The notes below the pieces were generated by a model. The model was not told the DNA's origin. It saw only the letters and a list, made by a program, of their open reading frames with translations, and did not search any database. A program made the position numbers and the translations under genes. This document shows, piece after piece, positions 1-7,691 of a stretch of 64,000 bases of DNA (positions within the stretch are counted from its first letter, which is position 1; each line of letters opens with the position of its first letter). Origin of the DNA: JBGSMF01 sp964651475 (GTDB lineage: Bacteria > Chloroflexota > Anaerolineae > Fen-1058); contig CAZYXV010000006.1 in NCBI GenBank assembly GCA_964651475.1, positions 97,594 to 161,593 of the forward strand, written 5' to 3'.

Positions 1-3
1 AAC

Positions 4-435
4 GTGAACCGGCTTTTGGCGTTGGATGTGGGCGAGAAACGCATCGGCGTGGCGGTGAGCGACGAGATGCACGTACTGGCGCGCCCGGTGGGGGCGATTG
101 CTCGCGCCAGTTTTGAACGTGATGTGGAAGCGCTGGGCCGCGTGCTGGCTCAATATCAAGTTGAGACAATTATCGCCGGTTATCCCCGCAGCTTGTCGGG
201 CGAGGAAGGCCCGCAGGCGCTGCGCGTAAGGCACTACGTTGAGCGCCTGGCGGCGGCGCTGCCGGTCAAGGTGATTTTTTGGGACGAGCAATTTTCGACT
301 GTCGAGGCGACTGAACGGTTGATCGCCGCCAAACGCCGCCGCCGCGCTGAGCGGGGCGACAAAGGGCAGATTGACGCTGCGGCCGCGGCCGTCATTTTGC
401 AAGATTATCTTGATAGCAAACGCGGCGTGGACTAG
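4..435 (+). CDS. ruvX: Putative Holliday junction resolvase RuvX/YqgF
   Basis: The 143-residue product is full length for the YqgF/RuvX family, an RNase H-fold nuclease linked to Holliday junction resolution and pre-16S rRNA processing. The N-terminus shows the hallmark ALDVGEKRIGVAVSD with the first catalytic Asp at residue 8. The later segments WDEQFST and the acidic helix containing DAAAAAVILQDYL fit the remaining active-site and C-terminal motifs. The start is a GTG three bases into the window, so its ribosome-binding site is out of view. mltG follows 33 bases downstream on the same strand, an arrangement common in bacteria, which supports both calls. Confidence 0.93.
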   Translation: MNRLLALDVGEKRIGVAVSDEMHVLARPVGAIARASFERDVEALGRVLAQYQVETIIAGYPRSLSGEEGPQALRVRHYVERLAAALPVKVIFWDEQFSTVEATERLIAAKRRRRAERGDKGQIDAAAAAVILQDYLDSKRGVD

Positions 436-468
436 GTACACGTCCTGTTTTGCAACCGAGGATTTCAG

Positions 469-1629
469 TTGAGCAAGAGAAAAAAGAAAACACTGCGCAC
501 TGTCATTTTTCTGCTGACGCTGGTGATTGTGTTTGGCGGCTTGGGGGGGGCGCTGTGGTTGTTCGCCGGGCGGCAGTCTAACGCCGGAGGGCAGCCGGGT
601 TCGGTGCAAATCGCCGCGCCGTCGCGGATTGAAGATGTGTTCATCGCGGCTTATTTGAATTGGCGTTCCGGCGACCTGTCTTCGCCGGCTGGCTCTGATG
701 CGCGCCCGGTATCTTTTACGGTCGAGTCAGGCGAGTCGGTGGGGCAAATCGCCACGCGCTTGCAGCGCGAAGGGTTGATCGGCGACGCCGAGTTGTTCCG
801 CCTGTATTTGCGTTACAATGGCCTGGATAGCCGCATCGAAGCGGGCGCGTTTGAATTAAAAAAGACAATGACCATGGCCGATATTGCCGCCGTTTTGCAG
901 CGTGGGCGGCGCGGCGATGAATTGGCGTTGACGGTGCCGGAGGGGCGGCGGCTGGAAGAAGTGGCGCAGATTGTGTCCGAGCAGTTGGACATTGACGCCG
1001 ACGAGTTTTTGAGATTGGCGCGCTCCCCACGCACATTCGCGGTCAATTTTCCGTTCCTGGATGGCTTGCCAGCGGATGCCACGTTAGAAGGGTTCTTGTT
1101 CCCGGATACATATCGCTTTACTCAAGATGCAACAGCGCGTGACGTGATCGAACGGATGCTCTTGAACTTTGATCATCAAGTACCCCAGTCGCAGCGCGAC
1201 AAGCTGGCGGCGCAAGGGCGCACGTTATTCGAAGCCGTGGCGCTGGCCTCGATTGTCGAACGCGAGGCCGTGGTGGCCGACGAGCATCCGGCCATCGCCG
1301 GTGTGTATCATAATCGCTTGCAGGCGGGCATGGCGCTGGACGCCGATCCGACTGTGCAGTACGCCATGGGCTACCAGCAGGCTCAGGCAACGTGGTGGAA
1401 CCGCGAGCTGACGCAAGACGATTACCGCGCCGTAGAGTCGCCATACAATACGTATCTGCACCCCGGCCTGCCGCCCGGCCCGATTTGCAACCCCGGCCTG
1501 TCGTCGCTGCTGGCGGCGGTAGAGCCGGCCCAAAGCCCGTATTACTTTTTCCGCGCGTCGTGCAGCGGCGACGGGACGCACATGTTTTCCAAGACGTTGG
1601 AAGAACATGCCGCAAAGGGGTGCCAGTAG
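469..1629 (+). CDS. mltG: Endolytic murein transglycosylase MltG (YceG)
   Basis: This 386-residue inner-membrane enzyme cleaves nascent glycan strands and is thought to set peptidoglycan chain length. Residues 1-9 are strongly basic and are followed by one membrane segment at about 11-33. A LysM-like region (about 82-145) precedes the YceG catalytic domain. The catalytic Glu is predicted at residue 264 in ASIVEREA, and the family motifs TLEGFLFPDTYRF, DPTVQYA and SPYNTYLHPGLPPGPI are all present. The start is TTG at 469, preceded by GAGG eight bases upstream. It sits directly behind ruvX and 17 bases before the next gene. Confidence 0.94.
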   Translation: MSKRKKKTLRTVIFLLTLVIVFGGLGGALWLFAGRQSNAGGQPGSVQIAAPSRIEDVFIAAYLNWRSGDLSSPAGSDARPVSFTVESGESVGQIATRLQREGLIGDAELFRLYLRYNGLDSRIEAGAFELKKTMTMADIAAVLQRGRRGDELALTVPEGRRLEEVAQIVSEQLDIDADEFLRLARSPRTFAVNFPFLDGLPADATLEGFLFPDTYRFTQDATARDVIERMLLNFDHQVPQSQRDKLAAQGRTLFEAVALASIVEREAVVADEHPAIAGVYHNRLQAGMALDADPTVQYAMGYQQAQATWWNRELTQDDYRAVESPYNTYLHPGLPPGPICNPGLSSLLAAVEPAQSPYYFFRASCSGDGTHMFSKTLEEHAAKGCQ

Positions 1630-1646
1630 AAAGCAGAAAGTAAAAG

Positions 1647-2759
1647 GTGAACGTAAACAAGCTCATCGCCGCCCTGGCAATTGGCGCTTTGTGTTTTCTA
1701 CTTGGCTTTCCACTTGCCACTTTTCACCTTCCACTTTCCACTTTGCCCACCTTTAAAATCGGCCTGGTTGCTCCGTTCGAGGGGCGCTACCGGCCGCTGG
1801 GGTACGATGCGATTTACGCCGTGCGATTGGCCGTCCGCCAGGTCAATGCCAGCGGCGGGGTGGGGGGGTATCGCGTCGAACTGGTCGCTTACGACGATGG
1901 CGGCGACCCGGGAGCAGCGGTCCGCCAGGCGCGCTTGCTGGCGCTCGACCCGTCTGTGGTGGGCGTCATCGGCCACTTGCGCGTCAATACCACACAGGCC
2001 GCCCTCCCCGTGTACGCCTGCGAAGGATTGCCCCTCGTGGTGCCGGCCAATGTCCCAGCCGACGAGCCTGGCTCCGCCATTTATCTGGGGCCTTCGACTG
2101 CTCAACTGGCGGCCGCGTTGGTGAACAGCCTCCACAAAGAATATTCGCCTGCCTTGCCCTCTGTCTTTACCGCGCCAGGTGATGCGCAACTCGCGGCGCC
2201 GTTTTCGCGAGCGATAGAGGGGACGTTCGCACCGGTCGAGTCTGCCGACGCTGCGCAGCTTGTGTTGAGCGCCGCCGAGGCCATCCCGGCGGCCGAGATG
2301 TTGGCGGGTCTGCGCCAGGCTGGCTGGGATGGCGCGTGGGCCGGCGGCCCAGATTTGGGGTTGGCCGATTTTCCCACACTGGCTGGTTCAGATGTCAATG
2401 GCGTGATCTTTGCCACGGGCGCGCCGTGGCCGCAAGACATGCCGTCCGCCGGGCAATTCATAACTGATTACGAGGCTGTTTCTGGCGGCGCGCCGCCCGG
2501 ACCGTATGCGTGGGCGGCCTTTCGGGCCGCGCGCTTATTGCTAGAGGCGGCCGGCCAAAAAGTTCAGGCAAACGGGGGATGGTTCGGGAGTGAATATTCA
2601 CCGCGTTCGGCGCGGCGCGGCATACAACAGTGGCTGCAGACTATGCAGAAAGAGTCAGTGGTCTACGTCTATCGTTACGATGCGCATGGACGACCGGTGC
2701 TACTCGCACTCTCTCCGCCGCCAGCAGCTTGGAGTCAGGGTGCAATAGCGGCACAGTGA
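1647..2759 (+). CDS. Periplasmic ABC substrate-binding protein, Leu/Ile/Val-binding-like
   Basis: The 370-residue product resembles periplasmic binding proteins of the branched-chain amino acid (LivJ-like) group: it opens the mature part with KIGLVAPFEGRYRPLG and carries the GVIGH...TTQAALPVY segment of that fold. A hydrophobic signal segment spans about residues 6-30, and no clear lipobox is seen. The ligand cannot be read from sequence, and no cognate permease or ATPase lies in the window. The GTG start at 1647 follows AAAGTAAAAG. Part of the signal segment is encoded by a homopyrimidine repeat tract (1698-1750). The 3' end overlaps the convergent next gene by 60 bases, which is unusual but both frames look real. 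Confidence 0.8.
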   Translation: MNVNKLIAALAIGALCFLLGFPLATFHLPLSTLPTFKIGLVAPFEGRYRPLGYDAIYAVRLAVRQVNASGGVGGYRVELVAYDDGGDPGAAVRQARLLALDPSVVGVIGHLRVNTTQAALPVYACEGLPLVVPANVPADEPGSAIYLGPSTAQLAAALVNSLHKEYSPALPSVFTAPGDAQLAAPFSRAIEGTFAPVESADAAQLVLSAAEAIPAAEMLAGLRQAGWDGAWAGGPDLGLADFPTLAGSDVNGVIFATGAPWPQDMPSAGQFITDYEAVSGGAPPGPYAWAAFRAARLLLEAAGQKVQANGGWFGSEYSPRSARRGIQQWLQTMQKESVVYVYRYDAHGRPVLLALSPPPAAWSQGAIAAQ

Positions 2760-3395
2760 GCCGACGTGAGTTGACGAGTAGCCCGGCCCCAGCCCAATCA
2801 CCATGGTGGTAGACTTGTGCGGCGCCAGGACATAGTGATCGTTTAAATGCACGCCAACCTCGTCCATTGGCAACAGGGCGCACACTTCACGCTGGCCTTG
2901 CAGCGGCCAGCCCTCCAGCGAGCCGGGGCTGAGCGCCGGGCTGACGCCCCAACCCAATTGCGCCGCGTGCTCTTGCGCCATCTGGCGCACCTTCTCGCTG
3001 GCGGCGCTGAGCGCCAGCACTCCCACACTATCCAGCATAAAAGCCAACAAGCACTCTCCGCCCGCGTCAAGTTCGTGCACGCGCCTTTCCAGCGCCGGGC
3101 CGATGGTGCACACGGCTGCCATGATCTCTCTGGCCGGGGCGAGAAGGTCAACGCGAGGGCCAATGGTCAGCCGGTGATTTTGCCCATCGTGAAAAAGCAC
3201 CTGGTCGCCAACAATGTCTTTGACTGGAAATGCGCCGCAAGCGGCTGTGGGCGCGGCGAGCGCTTGCCCGATTTGGATGGCTTGCTCGGCAGCGGCTACC
3301 AGGGTGGGGTTTTCTACACTGCGCGACTTGCGCCGCTGAGCTTGCAGCAAGCCTTCGGGCGAGAGAGAAAAGGGGATGTTTTGCAGAATATTCAC
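2700..3395 (-). CDS. Stand-alone vitamin B12-dependent methionine synthase activation-domain-like protein
   Basis: The 231-residue product resembles the reactivation domain of B12-dependent methionine synthase. The C-terminal half shows SPG...GWPL..Q, then GV.L...Y.L.P.KS and VIGLG, in the order seen in that family. It ends with a Cys cluster (CRYCTLTPSC) suitable for a metal or Fe-S site. Such stand-alone proteins are usually linked to corrinoid enzymes, but none is nearby. The GTG start overlaps the upstream stop as GTGA (3392-3395), so it is the last gene of a translationally coupled set. Its last 60 bases run antisense to the binding-protein gene. Confidence 0.65.
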   Translation of the reverse strand: MNILQNIPFSLSPEGLLQAQRRKSRSVENPTLVAAAEQAIQIGQALAAPTAACGAFPVKDIVGDQVLFHDGQNHRLTIGPRVDLLAPAREIMAAVCTIGPALERRVHELDAGGECLLAFMLDSVGVLALSAASEKVRQMAQEHAAQLGWGVSPALSPGSLEGWPLQGQREVCALLPMDEVGVHLNDHYVLAPHKSTTMVIGLGPGYSSTHVGSLCRYCTLTPSCWRRRECE

Positions 3396-4111
3396 TTTTT
3401 GGGAAACACAACTTCTTCGAGCGCCGCTACATCTTCTGGCATCACGTCGGGGATGATGAGGCCGCCCTTGACTTCGGCCGAGTTGGGTTTAAATTCATAG
3501 CCGCTCATACTGATGATCAGGTCACGCGCGCCGGTTATGGATTGGAAAATCCCCCACCACGGGCTGGTTGAAAAACTTGTGTCTATCACCTGGATTTTGC
3601 CGGCCTGCAAGCGGGCGCTATCTACCAGCAGCCACGAGCGCGGGTCGGGCACGTAGATGATGGTGCGGCGGTTGGTGATGAGCAGCCGCCATTGCCGATA
3701 ATTCAGCATCTCTTGGAGCGCCCACAGAAACGTCAGGAGGGGCAAGACCAATGCGATGAGCGCAATGCCCATGGACTTGGAATAGTACCAAATCGCCAGC
3801 ATCAGGCCGGCGGTAAAGATGAGGATGAGCCACCAAAGGCCCATGATTTGCTTGGGAATCGCGTCCCGGTACGGCGCCTGGTGGATTTCGAGCAAAATTT
3901 CTTCGTTGCGTAAAAGCTGGGGACGAGGTAAAACGTATGCTGTGAGCGCATCTGTCACTTTCTCGATCCGCTCTGCCATGTCGCTGCGCGCAATGTCTTC
4001 CCACCTGGCGCGGATGCCCCGAGACAGGTCGGTGAGCGCCTGGCGCGCTGTTCTGGGCCGGAGCGGCGGGCCGGCCCGGCTATCAGGTGTGTTTGTGTCT
4101 GGCTGGCTCAC
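3392..4111 (-). CDS. Membrane protein with PH-like domain
   Basis: This 239-residue protein has a proline-rich, charged cytoplasmic N-terminus, then two adjacent membrane segments (about residues 88-135; QIMGLWWLILIFTAGLMLAI begins the first). A C-terminal region follows with RQWRLLITNRRTIIYVP, the usual opening of bacterial PH domains, and a later IQVIDTSFSTSPWW stretch. Such proteins are membrane-anchored and of unknown role. The GTG start at 4111 overlaps the preceding stop (GTGA) and its own stop overlaps the next start in the same way, so three genes are coupled. The domain name is an inference from pattern only. Confidence 0.6.
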   Translation of the reverse strand: MSQPDTNTPDSRAGPPLRPRTARQALTDLSRGIRARWEDIARSDMAERIEKVTDALTAYVLPRPQLLRNEEILLEIHQAPYRDAIPKQIMGLWWLILIFTAGLMLAIWYYSKSMGIALIALVLPLLTFLWALQEMLNYRQWRLLITNRRTIIYVPDPRSWLLVDSARLQAGKIQVIDTSFSTSPWWGIFQSITGARDLIISMSGYEFKPNSAEVKGGLIIPDVMPEDVAALEEVVFPKK

Positions 4112-4641
4112 GGCGTGGGAATGACGAGTCTCTGACCGGCTTTGATGTCGTTCGGATTAGAGATGCCGTTGGCGTTCTGGATGCTTTGAGTTGAGACGCC
4201 ATACGTGCGCCCAATGCTGTACAGCGTTTCACCGAGTTTGACGACGTGGTAACGCTGCTGCCCGGGCACGGGCGTGGTGGCCAGTGTGCCTGCGCCGCCC
4301 GGCACCGCCACAGGCGATACGGGGGCGGTAGGGCCTATCACCACGCGGGTCGGAGCTGACGGGGCGGGCGCTTCCTGGAAAATCTCGTCGGCCTGTTGTT
4401 GAAGTTGTTGAACTTCATCCGAGGCTTTTGCCAAATTCAAGAACCAGAGGGCAAAGCCAGGAAAGACTTTTACCGTCACCAAGATGGCCATGAACACTGC
4501 CAGCACCGCGCCGATAAAATAGGTGAGCACTTTGATGGGCTGGGTGACTCCATCTTTGCTCCGAAAGATCATCCAGAATCCCCACACAAAACCTAAAAGC
4601 ACCAGAAAGAAAGCTAAAGCTAAACCAGTGTTTATCGTCAT
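4108..4641 (-). CDS. Membrane protein with C-terminal LysM domain
   Basis: The 177-residue product has two membrane segments in its first 70 residues, a Pro/Ala/Val linker, and a C-terminal LysM domain of about 45 residues (YHVVKLGETLYSIGRTYGVS to GQRLVIPTP). LysM binds N-acetylglucosamine polymers, so the tail probably contacts peptidoglycan outside the membrane. A good ribosome-binding site (AAGGAGG) precedes the ATG at 4641. It lies 27 bases after the SLT/M23 gene and overlaps the next gene, so these cell-envelope genes probably form one operon. Confidence 0.75.
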   Translation of the reverse strand: MTINTGLALAFFLVLLGFVWGFWMIFRSKDGVTQPIKVLTYFIGAVLAVFMAILVTVKVFPGFALWFLNLAKASDEVQQLQQQADEIFQEAPAPSAPTRVVIGPTAPVSPVAVPGGAGTLATTPVPGQQRYHVVKLGETLYSIGRTYGVSTQSIQNANGISNPNDIKAGQRLVIPTP

Positions 4642-4668
4642 TGTGCCTCCTTGTGCAAGCAGACTATC

Positions 4669-5997
4669 TTATCTGGATAGTACAGGAACAAATGCGCCAG
4701 GGTCCACGTAACCTTGGTTTATTTTATCATAAATTGAAAAATGTACATGTGGCCCGCTGGCCCGCCCCTGCGCGCCCATCACGCCGACCAGTTGCCCGCG
4801 AATGATTATTCCCTCGCGCACCAGGTAGGAGCGGGGATGCAGCATCGTCACGATCCATTCGTCGTTCTCTATGCGTATCGTGGTGTTTTGCCATTGATCG
4901 GTATAGGTAGTCACCTGACCCGGCATGGGTGCTTGGAGGGCTGAAGCCAGGTTCGTATCTGAACTGATGTCAATGCCGGGCAATTGATACGAACAGCCGT
5001 GCAGGTCTTGTGTGAGCACTGGCGACTTGACGACGGGGTTGCGTTTGGGGCGCAGCTCGGGGTCGCCGTTGGTATGTGGTGTTACCAGACACTCGCTTAC
5101 ACGAGGCGAGCGCCAGGCCAGGGCCAGCGCGCCTACTTCGCACTCTGGGTGCATCACGGTCCCCAACGTGGGCGAAATATCGGGCCAGTGTACCACGCGA
5201 TCGCGCCACCGGACGAGCACATCCATCAAGGGGCGCAACATCGAGTCCACGAACGGCCACCTGGAGCGCGCGCCAGATGGGCTATCTATCAGGCTGAGGA
5301 TCAGGCTTTGAATAGACAGATGCGCCGGCCACGCGCCCAAATTTTGCAATCGGTACGCCGTGCCGCGTATGTCAGTATGGACCATATTCCGGTGCGCGCT
5401 GTCGTATCCATTCATGACATACGCCGATTGGTCGGGAGCCATACGGGCGGCGGCGCCGGCATTGTACGCCAGATAGCAATGCTTGATAATGTCTGGCGAG
5501 GTGGTGGTATAGTGAACCTGGGGACAGCGCAGCTTGAACTCGCGTGCGCCAATCTGCAATTGCTGCACAATTTCGGTATTGCCGATGGGGCCGGGTGTAA
5601 AACACGGCTGCTGGCGGCTGGCAATCAAGTCGTGCAGCCCCATGATGCCTTCACAGTTAGCGGGGTTCGCGGCAGACAGTCCGGCCTCTTTGTACCACAA
5701 GACCAGCGGCGTGACAGAAGGAATATCGGCTTCTCGCGCAATGCGATCCGAGGTGATGGCCCAGGCGACGACTTGTTGTTGCGCTTGGCGAGGCAGGGCG
5801 TATTGCCGGCTCAGGTAGGCGTCGCTGCCCAGGATGGCGGCGGTGGGCACGCCGAGCAAGAGCAAAACGTCTATTGCCCCGTCGAGGAGACCCAATAACC
5901 CAATTTTGAACTGAGCTTTTAGCAAGGGCAGCACATACTGGTTTGCCCATTGCTGGAGCCAGCCGCGAATTGTTTCCGTAACCGGTACAGGCCACAT
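4669..5997 (-). CDS. Bifunctional SLT-like and M23-like cell-wall protein with degenerate zinc site
   Basis: The 442-residue protein starts at ATG 5997. A longer in-frame start at 6210 would run through both promoters and a region with no coding signal, so I reject it. A hydrophobic segment lies near residues 35-55. A lytic-transglycosylase-like region follows, with a candidate catalytic Glu in WYKEAG, then EGIMGLHDL and YLAYNAG. The C-terminal M23/LytM-like domain keeps the His of MLHP and the GPHVHF motif. The expected first zinc ligand in H-x-G-I-D reads LPGID, so metal binding may be impaired. It may act as a scaffold or as the transglycosylase only. It heads the four-gene envelope operon. 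Confidence 0.7.
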   Translation of the reverse strand: MWPVPVTETIRGWLQQWANQYVLPLLKAQFKIGLLGLLDGAIDVLLLLGVPTAAILGSDAYLSRQYALPRQAQQQVVAWAITSDRIAREADIPSVTPLVLWYKEAGLSAANPANCEGIMGLHDLIASRQQPCFTPGPIGNTEIVQQLQIGAREFKLRCPQVHYTTTSPDIIKHCYLAYNAGAAARMAPDQSAYVMNGYDSAHRNMVHTDIRGTAYRLQNLGAWPAHLSIQSLILSLIDSPSGARSRWPFVDSMLRPLMDVLVRWRDRVVHWPDISPTLGTVMHPECEVGALALAWRSPRVSECLVTPHTNGDPELRPKRNPVVKSPVLTQDLHGCSYQLPGIDISSDTNLASALQAPMPGQVTTYTDQWQNTTIRIENDEWIVTMLHPRSYLVREGIIIRGQLVGVMGAQGRASGPHVHFSIYDKINQGYVDPGAFVPVLSR

Positions 5998-6087
5998 GGC
6001 GATGTATCTTTTAAAGGGAGGTGCATCTGCGTTGTACGCGCCGGATTGACTTTTGGGCTGACCAATGCACACGATTGGCAGGTGAGT

Positions 6088-6093
6088 ATTATA
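6088..6093 (-). promoter_or_regulatory. Probable extended -10 promoter for the SLT/M23 operon
   Basis: Read on the minus strand the sequence is TGGTATAAT, a consensus -10 box with an upstream TG extension. No good -35 is seen. It lies about 90 bases before the ATG at 5997 and supports that start over the longer one. Confidence 0.45.
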
Positions 6094-6130
6094 CCACAAA
6101 GCATTGGGGCTATATGCAAATGCTTGGCGT

Positions 6131-6159
6131 TTGACAAAAAATCTGCTAGCATTTACAAT
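6131..6159 (+). promoter_or_regulatory. Near-perfect sigma70-type promoter for the glycosidase-like gene
   Basis: TTGACA (6131-6136) and TACAAT (6154-6159) are separated by exactly 17 bases. Transcription should begin near 6166, about 78 bases before the ATG at 6244. It is divergent from the SLT/M23 operon promoter about 40 bases away. Confidence 0.7.
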
Positions 6160-6243
6160 AAAAACGTTCAGTGGATTGGGCCTCGCAATTCGTGCTTCTA
6201 CAAATAGCAAATAGTATTATATTACTGAAAGGAGTCAGCTCCC

Positions 6244-7596
6244 ATGGCAACCAAGTTAGGCGCTCACGTTTTGAGAATGAGCGGTCAAACCCAGGCGTTC
6301 ATTGACGCCGGCCCCGCTGTGGTCAAGTTTGCCGGCGAGTGGGGGGCGGCTGCGGGTGTACCCCAGGGAACGTTGATCATTGGCCGCAAGGTGGCCGACG
6401 ATGACGCGCAGAGCCAGCGGGCGAGTGGAAGATCGCCGGCGGAGGCGGCGAACGAATTTATTTACAGGTGGAAGCAGCTCGATACGTACAAACAAAATCC
6501 CGCCATCATTTATTGGGAAGGACACAACGAACCTGTATGGTCGGACCACGACGGGATGGGGTGGTATGCTCAGATGGAAATCGAGCGGATGAAGCTGATG
6601 GAAGCGCAGGGGTTAAAGTGCGTCATCGGCAACTTTGCCACCGGCACTCCCCCCCTGGATTTATGGTCATCTTTCATCCCCGCGTGCCGCTACGCCCTGG
6701 AACACGGCCACATTTTGGGACTGCACGAATACAGCACGCCCTTTATCTGGTGGATGACGGGCAAGTATCAAGTGAACAGGAACGAGAATTGCCGCACGTC
6801 TGACGGACGCCTGGCCGGCTGGACCATTTTGCGCTACCGGCAGGTTTACGATCAATTCCTCAAGCCGGCCGGATTGGATAGTTTATCCCTCGTCATCACC
6901 GAGAACGGACTGGACCCGATGGTGGGGCCCGTTCCCGACGGCTGGCCGATAGGCACCTTCAAGCACCTGGGAAGCTGGTGGAACAGGGGGCCGGCAGGGT
7001 GGGGCTATCCGTTGCCTTCCGATTTTGCGCCGGAGGATGGCTGGCACACTGGAGACTTGAACCGCTTTTATCAGGAACAACTCTGGTGGTACGATCAACA
7101 ATTGCTCCAAGACCCTTACGTGATTGGCACGACGATTTTCACTTTTGGCAGTTTTAGCGAGCCGTGGGCATCGTTCGACGTGGCGGGCATGCCGGTGGCG
7201 GATATGCTGGTCGAATACGTTAGAACGGCCAAGGCGGCCGGCGGGCAGCCTGCCCCGCAGCCATCTCAACCCATCACGTCGCCGCCGTCTGTATCGGGCA
7301 GGCCGCGCGGCGCACCGCGCGTCCAATACGAACGCACCTTTTTATTGTTCCCGCCGGGCACCGGCCCGGAATGGCTGGCCGCCGTCGCCAGCCTGGTGTT
7401 GCAGCGGGGTTGGTCCGTGGGCACCAGCCCGGACGACGCCGGATTAGGTGACTTGAATGTGCGGCGCGTGATTGCCATCAACCCTTCCAGGATTGGCACC
7501 GGGCTGACGGCGGCCTGGTATAACGAGCATTATCCCGGCGTCCAGTTCACGGGTATTGAGGCCAATTCGCCGAGCGAATTGCTTGCCAAGCTATAA
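6244..7596 (+). CDS. Clan GH-A glycoside hydrolase-like protein with shared C-terminal domain
   Basis: The 450-residue product has a TIM-barrel-like N-terminal region of about 330 residues. Two pairs of motifs fit clan GH-A retaining glycosidases: YWEGHNEP as acid/base and LVITENGLDP as nucleophile region. A Pro/Gln/Ser linker follows, then a C-terminal domain of about 95 residues beginning RGAPRVQYERTF and containing GDLNVRRVIAINP. The same domain ends the convergent neighbour at 7692. There is no signal peptide, which is odd for a polysaccharide-active enzyme. ATG 6244 has AAAGGAG upstream and its own strong promoter. It is the only plus-strand gene between 2.8 and 44.7 kb. The substrate is unknown. 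Confidence 0.7.
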   Translation: MATKLGAHVLRMSGQTQAFIDAGPAVVKFAGEWGAAAGVPQGTLIIGRKVADDDAQSQRASGRSPAEAANEFIYRWKQLDTYKQNPAIIYWEGHNEPVWSDHDGMGWYAQMEIERMKLMEAQGLKCVIGNFATGTPPLDLWSSFIPACRYALEHGHILGLHEYSTPFIWWMTGKYQVNRNENCRTSDGRLAGWTILRYRQVYDQFLKPAGLDSLSLVITENGLDPMVGPVPDGWPIGTFKHLGSWWNRGPAGWGYPLPSDFAPEDGWHTGDLNRFYQEQLWWYDQQLLQDPYVIGTTIFTFGSFSEPWASFDVAGMPVADMLVEYVRTAKAAGGQPAPQPSQPITSPPSVSGRPRGAPRVQYERTFLLFPPGTGPEWLAAVASLVLQRGWSVGTSPDDAGLGDLNVRRVIAINPSRIGTGLTAAWYNEHYPGVQFTGIEANSPSELLAKL

Positions 7597-7631
7597 GCCA
7601 GACGCGGCGCTGGCGCGGCGTGTGAATTGAA

Positions 7632-7672
7632 AACCTCCCGCAGATTACAAACCTGCGGGAGGTTGTTTTTTT
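7632..7672. terminator. Rho-independent terminator between convergent genes
   Basis: A 12-base perfect stem (AACCTCCCGCAG with CTGCGGGAGGTT) and a nine-base loop are followed by G then seven T on the plus strand. It ends the 6244 transcript and can serve the minus-strand run too. Confidence 0.85.
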
Positions 7673-7691
7673 GAATGGGCCTGGTTTGCCC

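Noticed and set aside
5998..6210. Longer N-terminus for the SLT/M23-like gene
   Set aside because: It would contain both a good minus-strand -10 box and the plus-strand promoter of the facing gene, and has no coding pattern.
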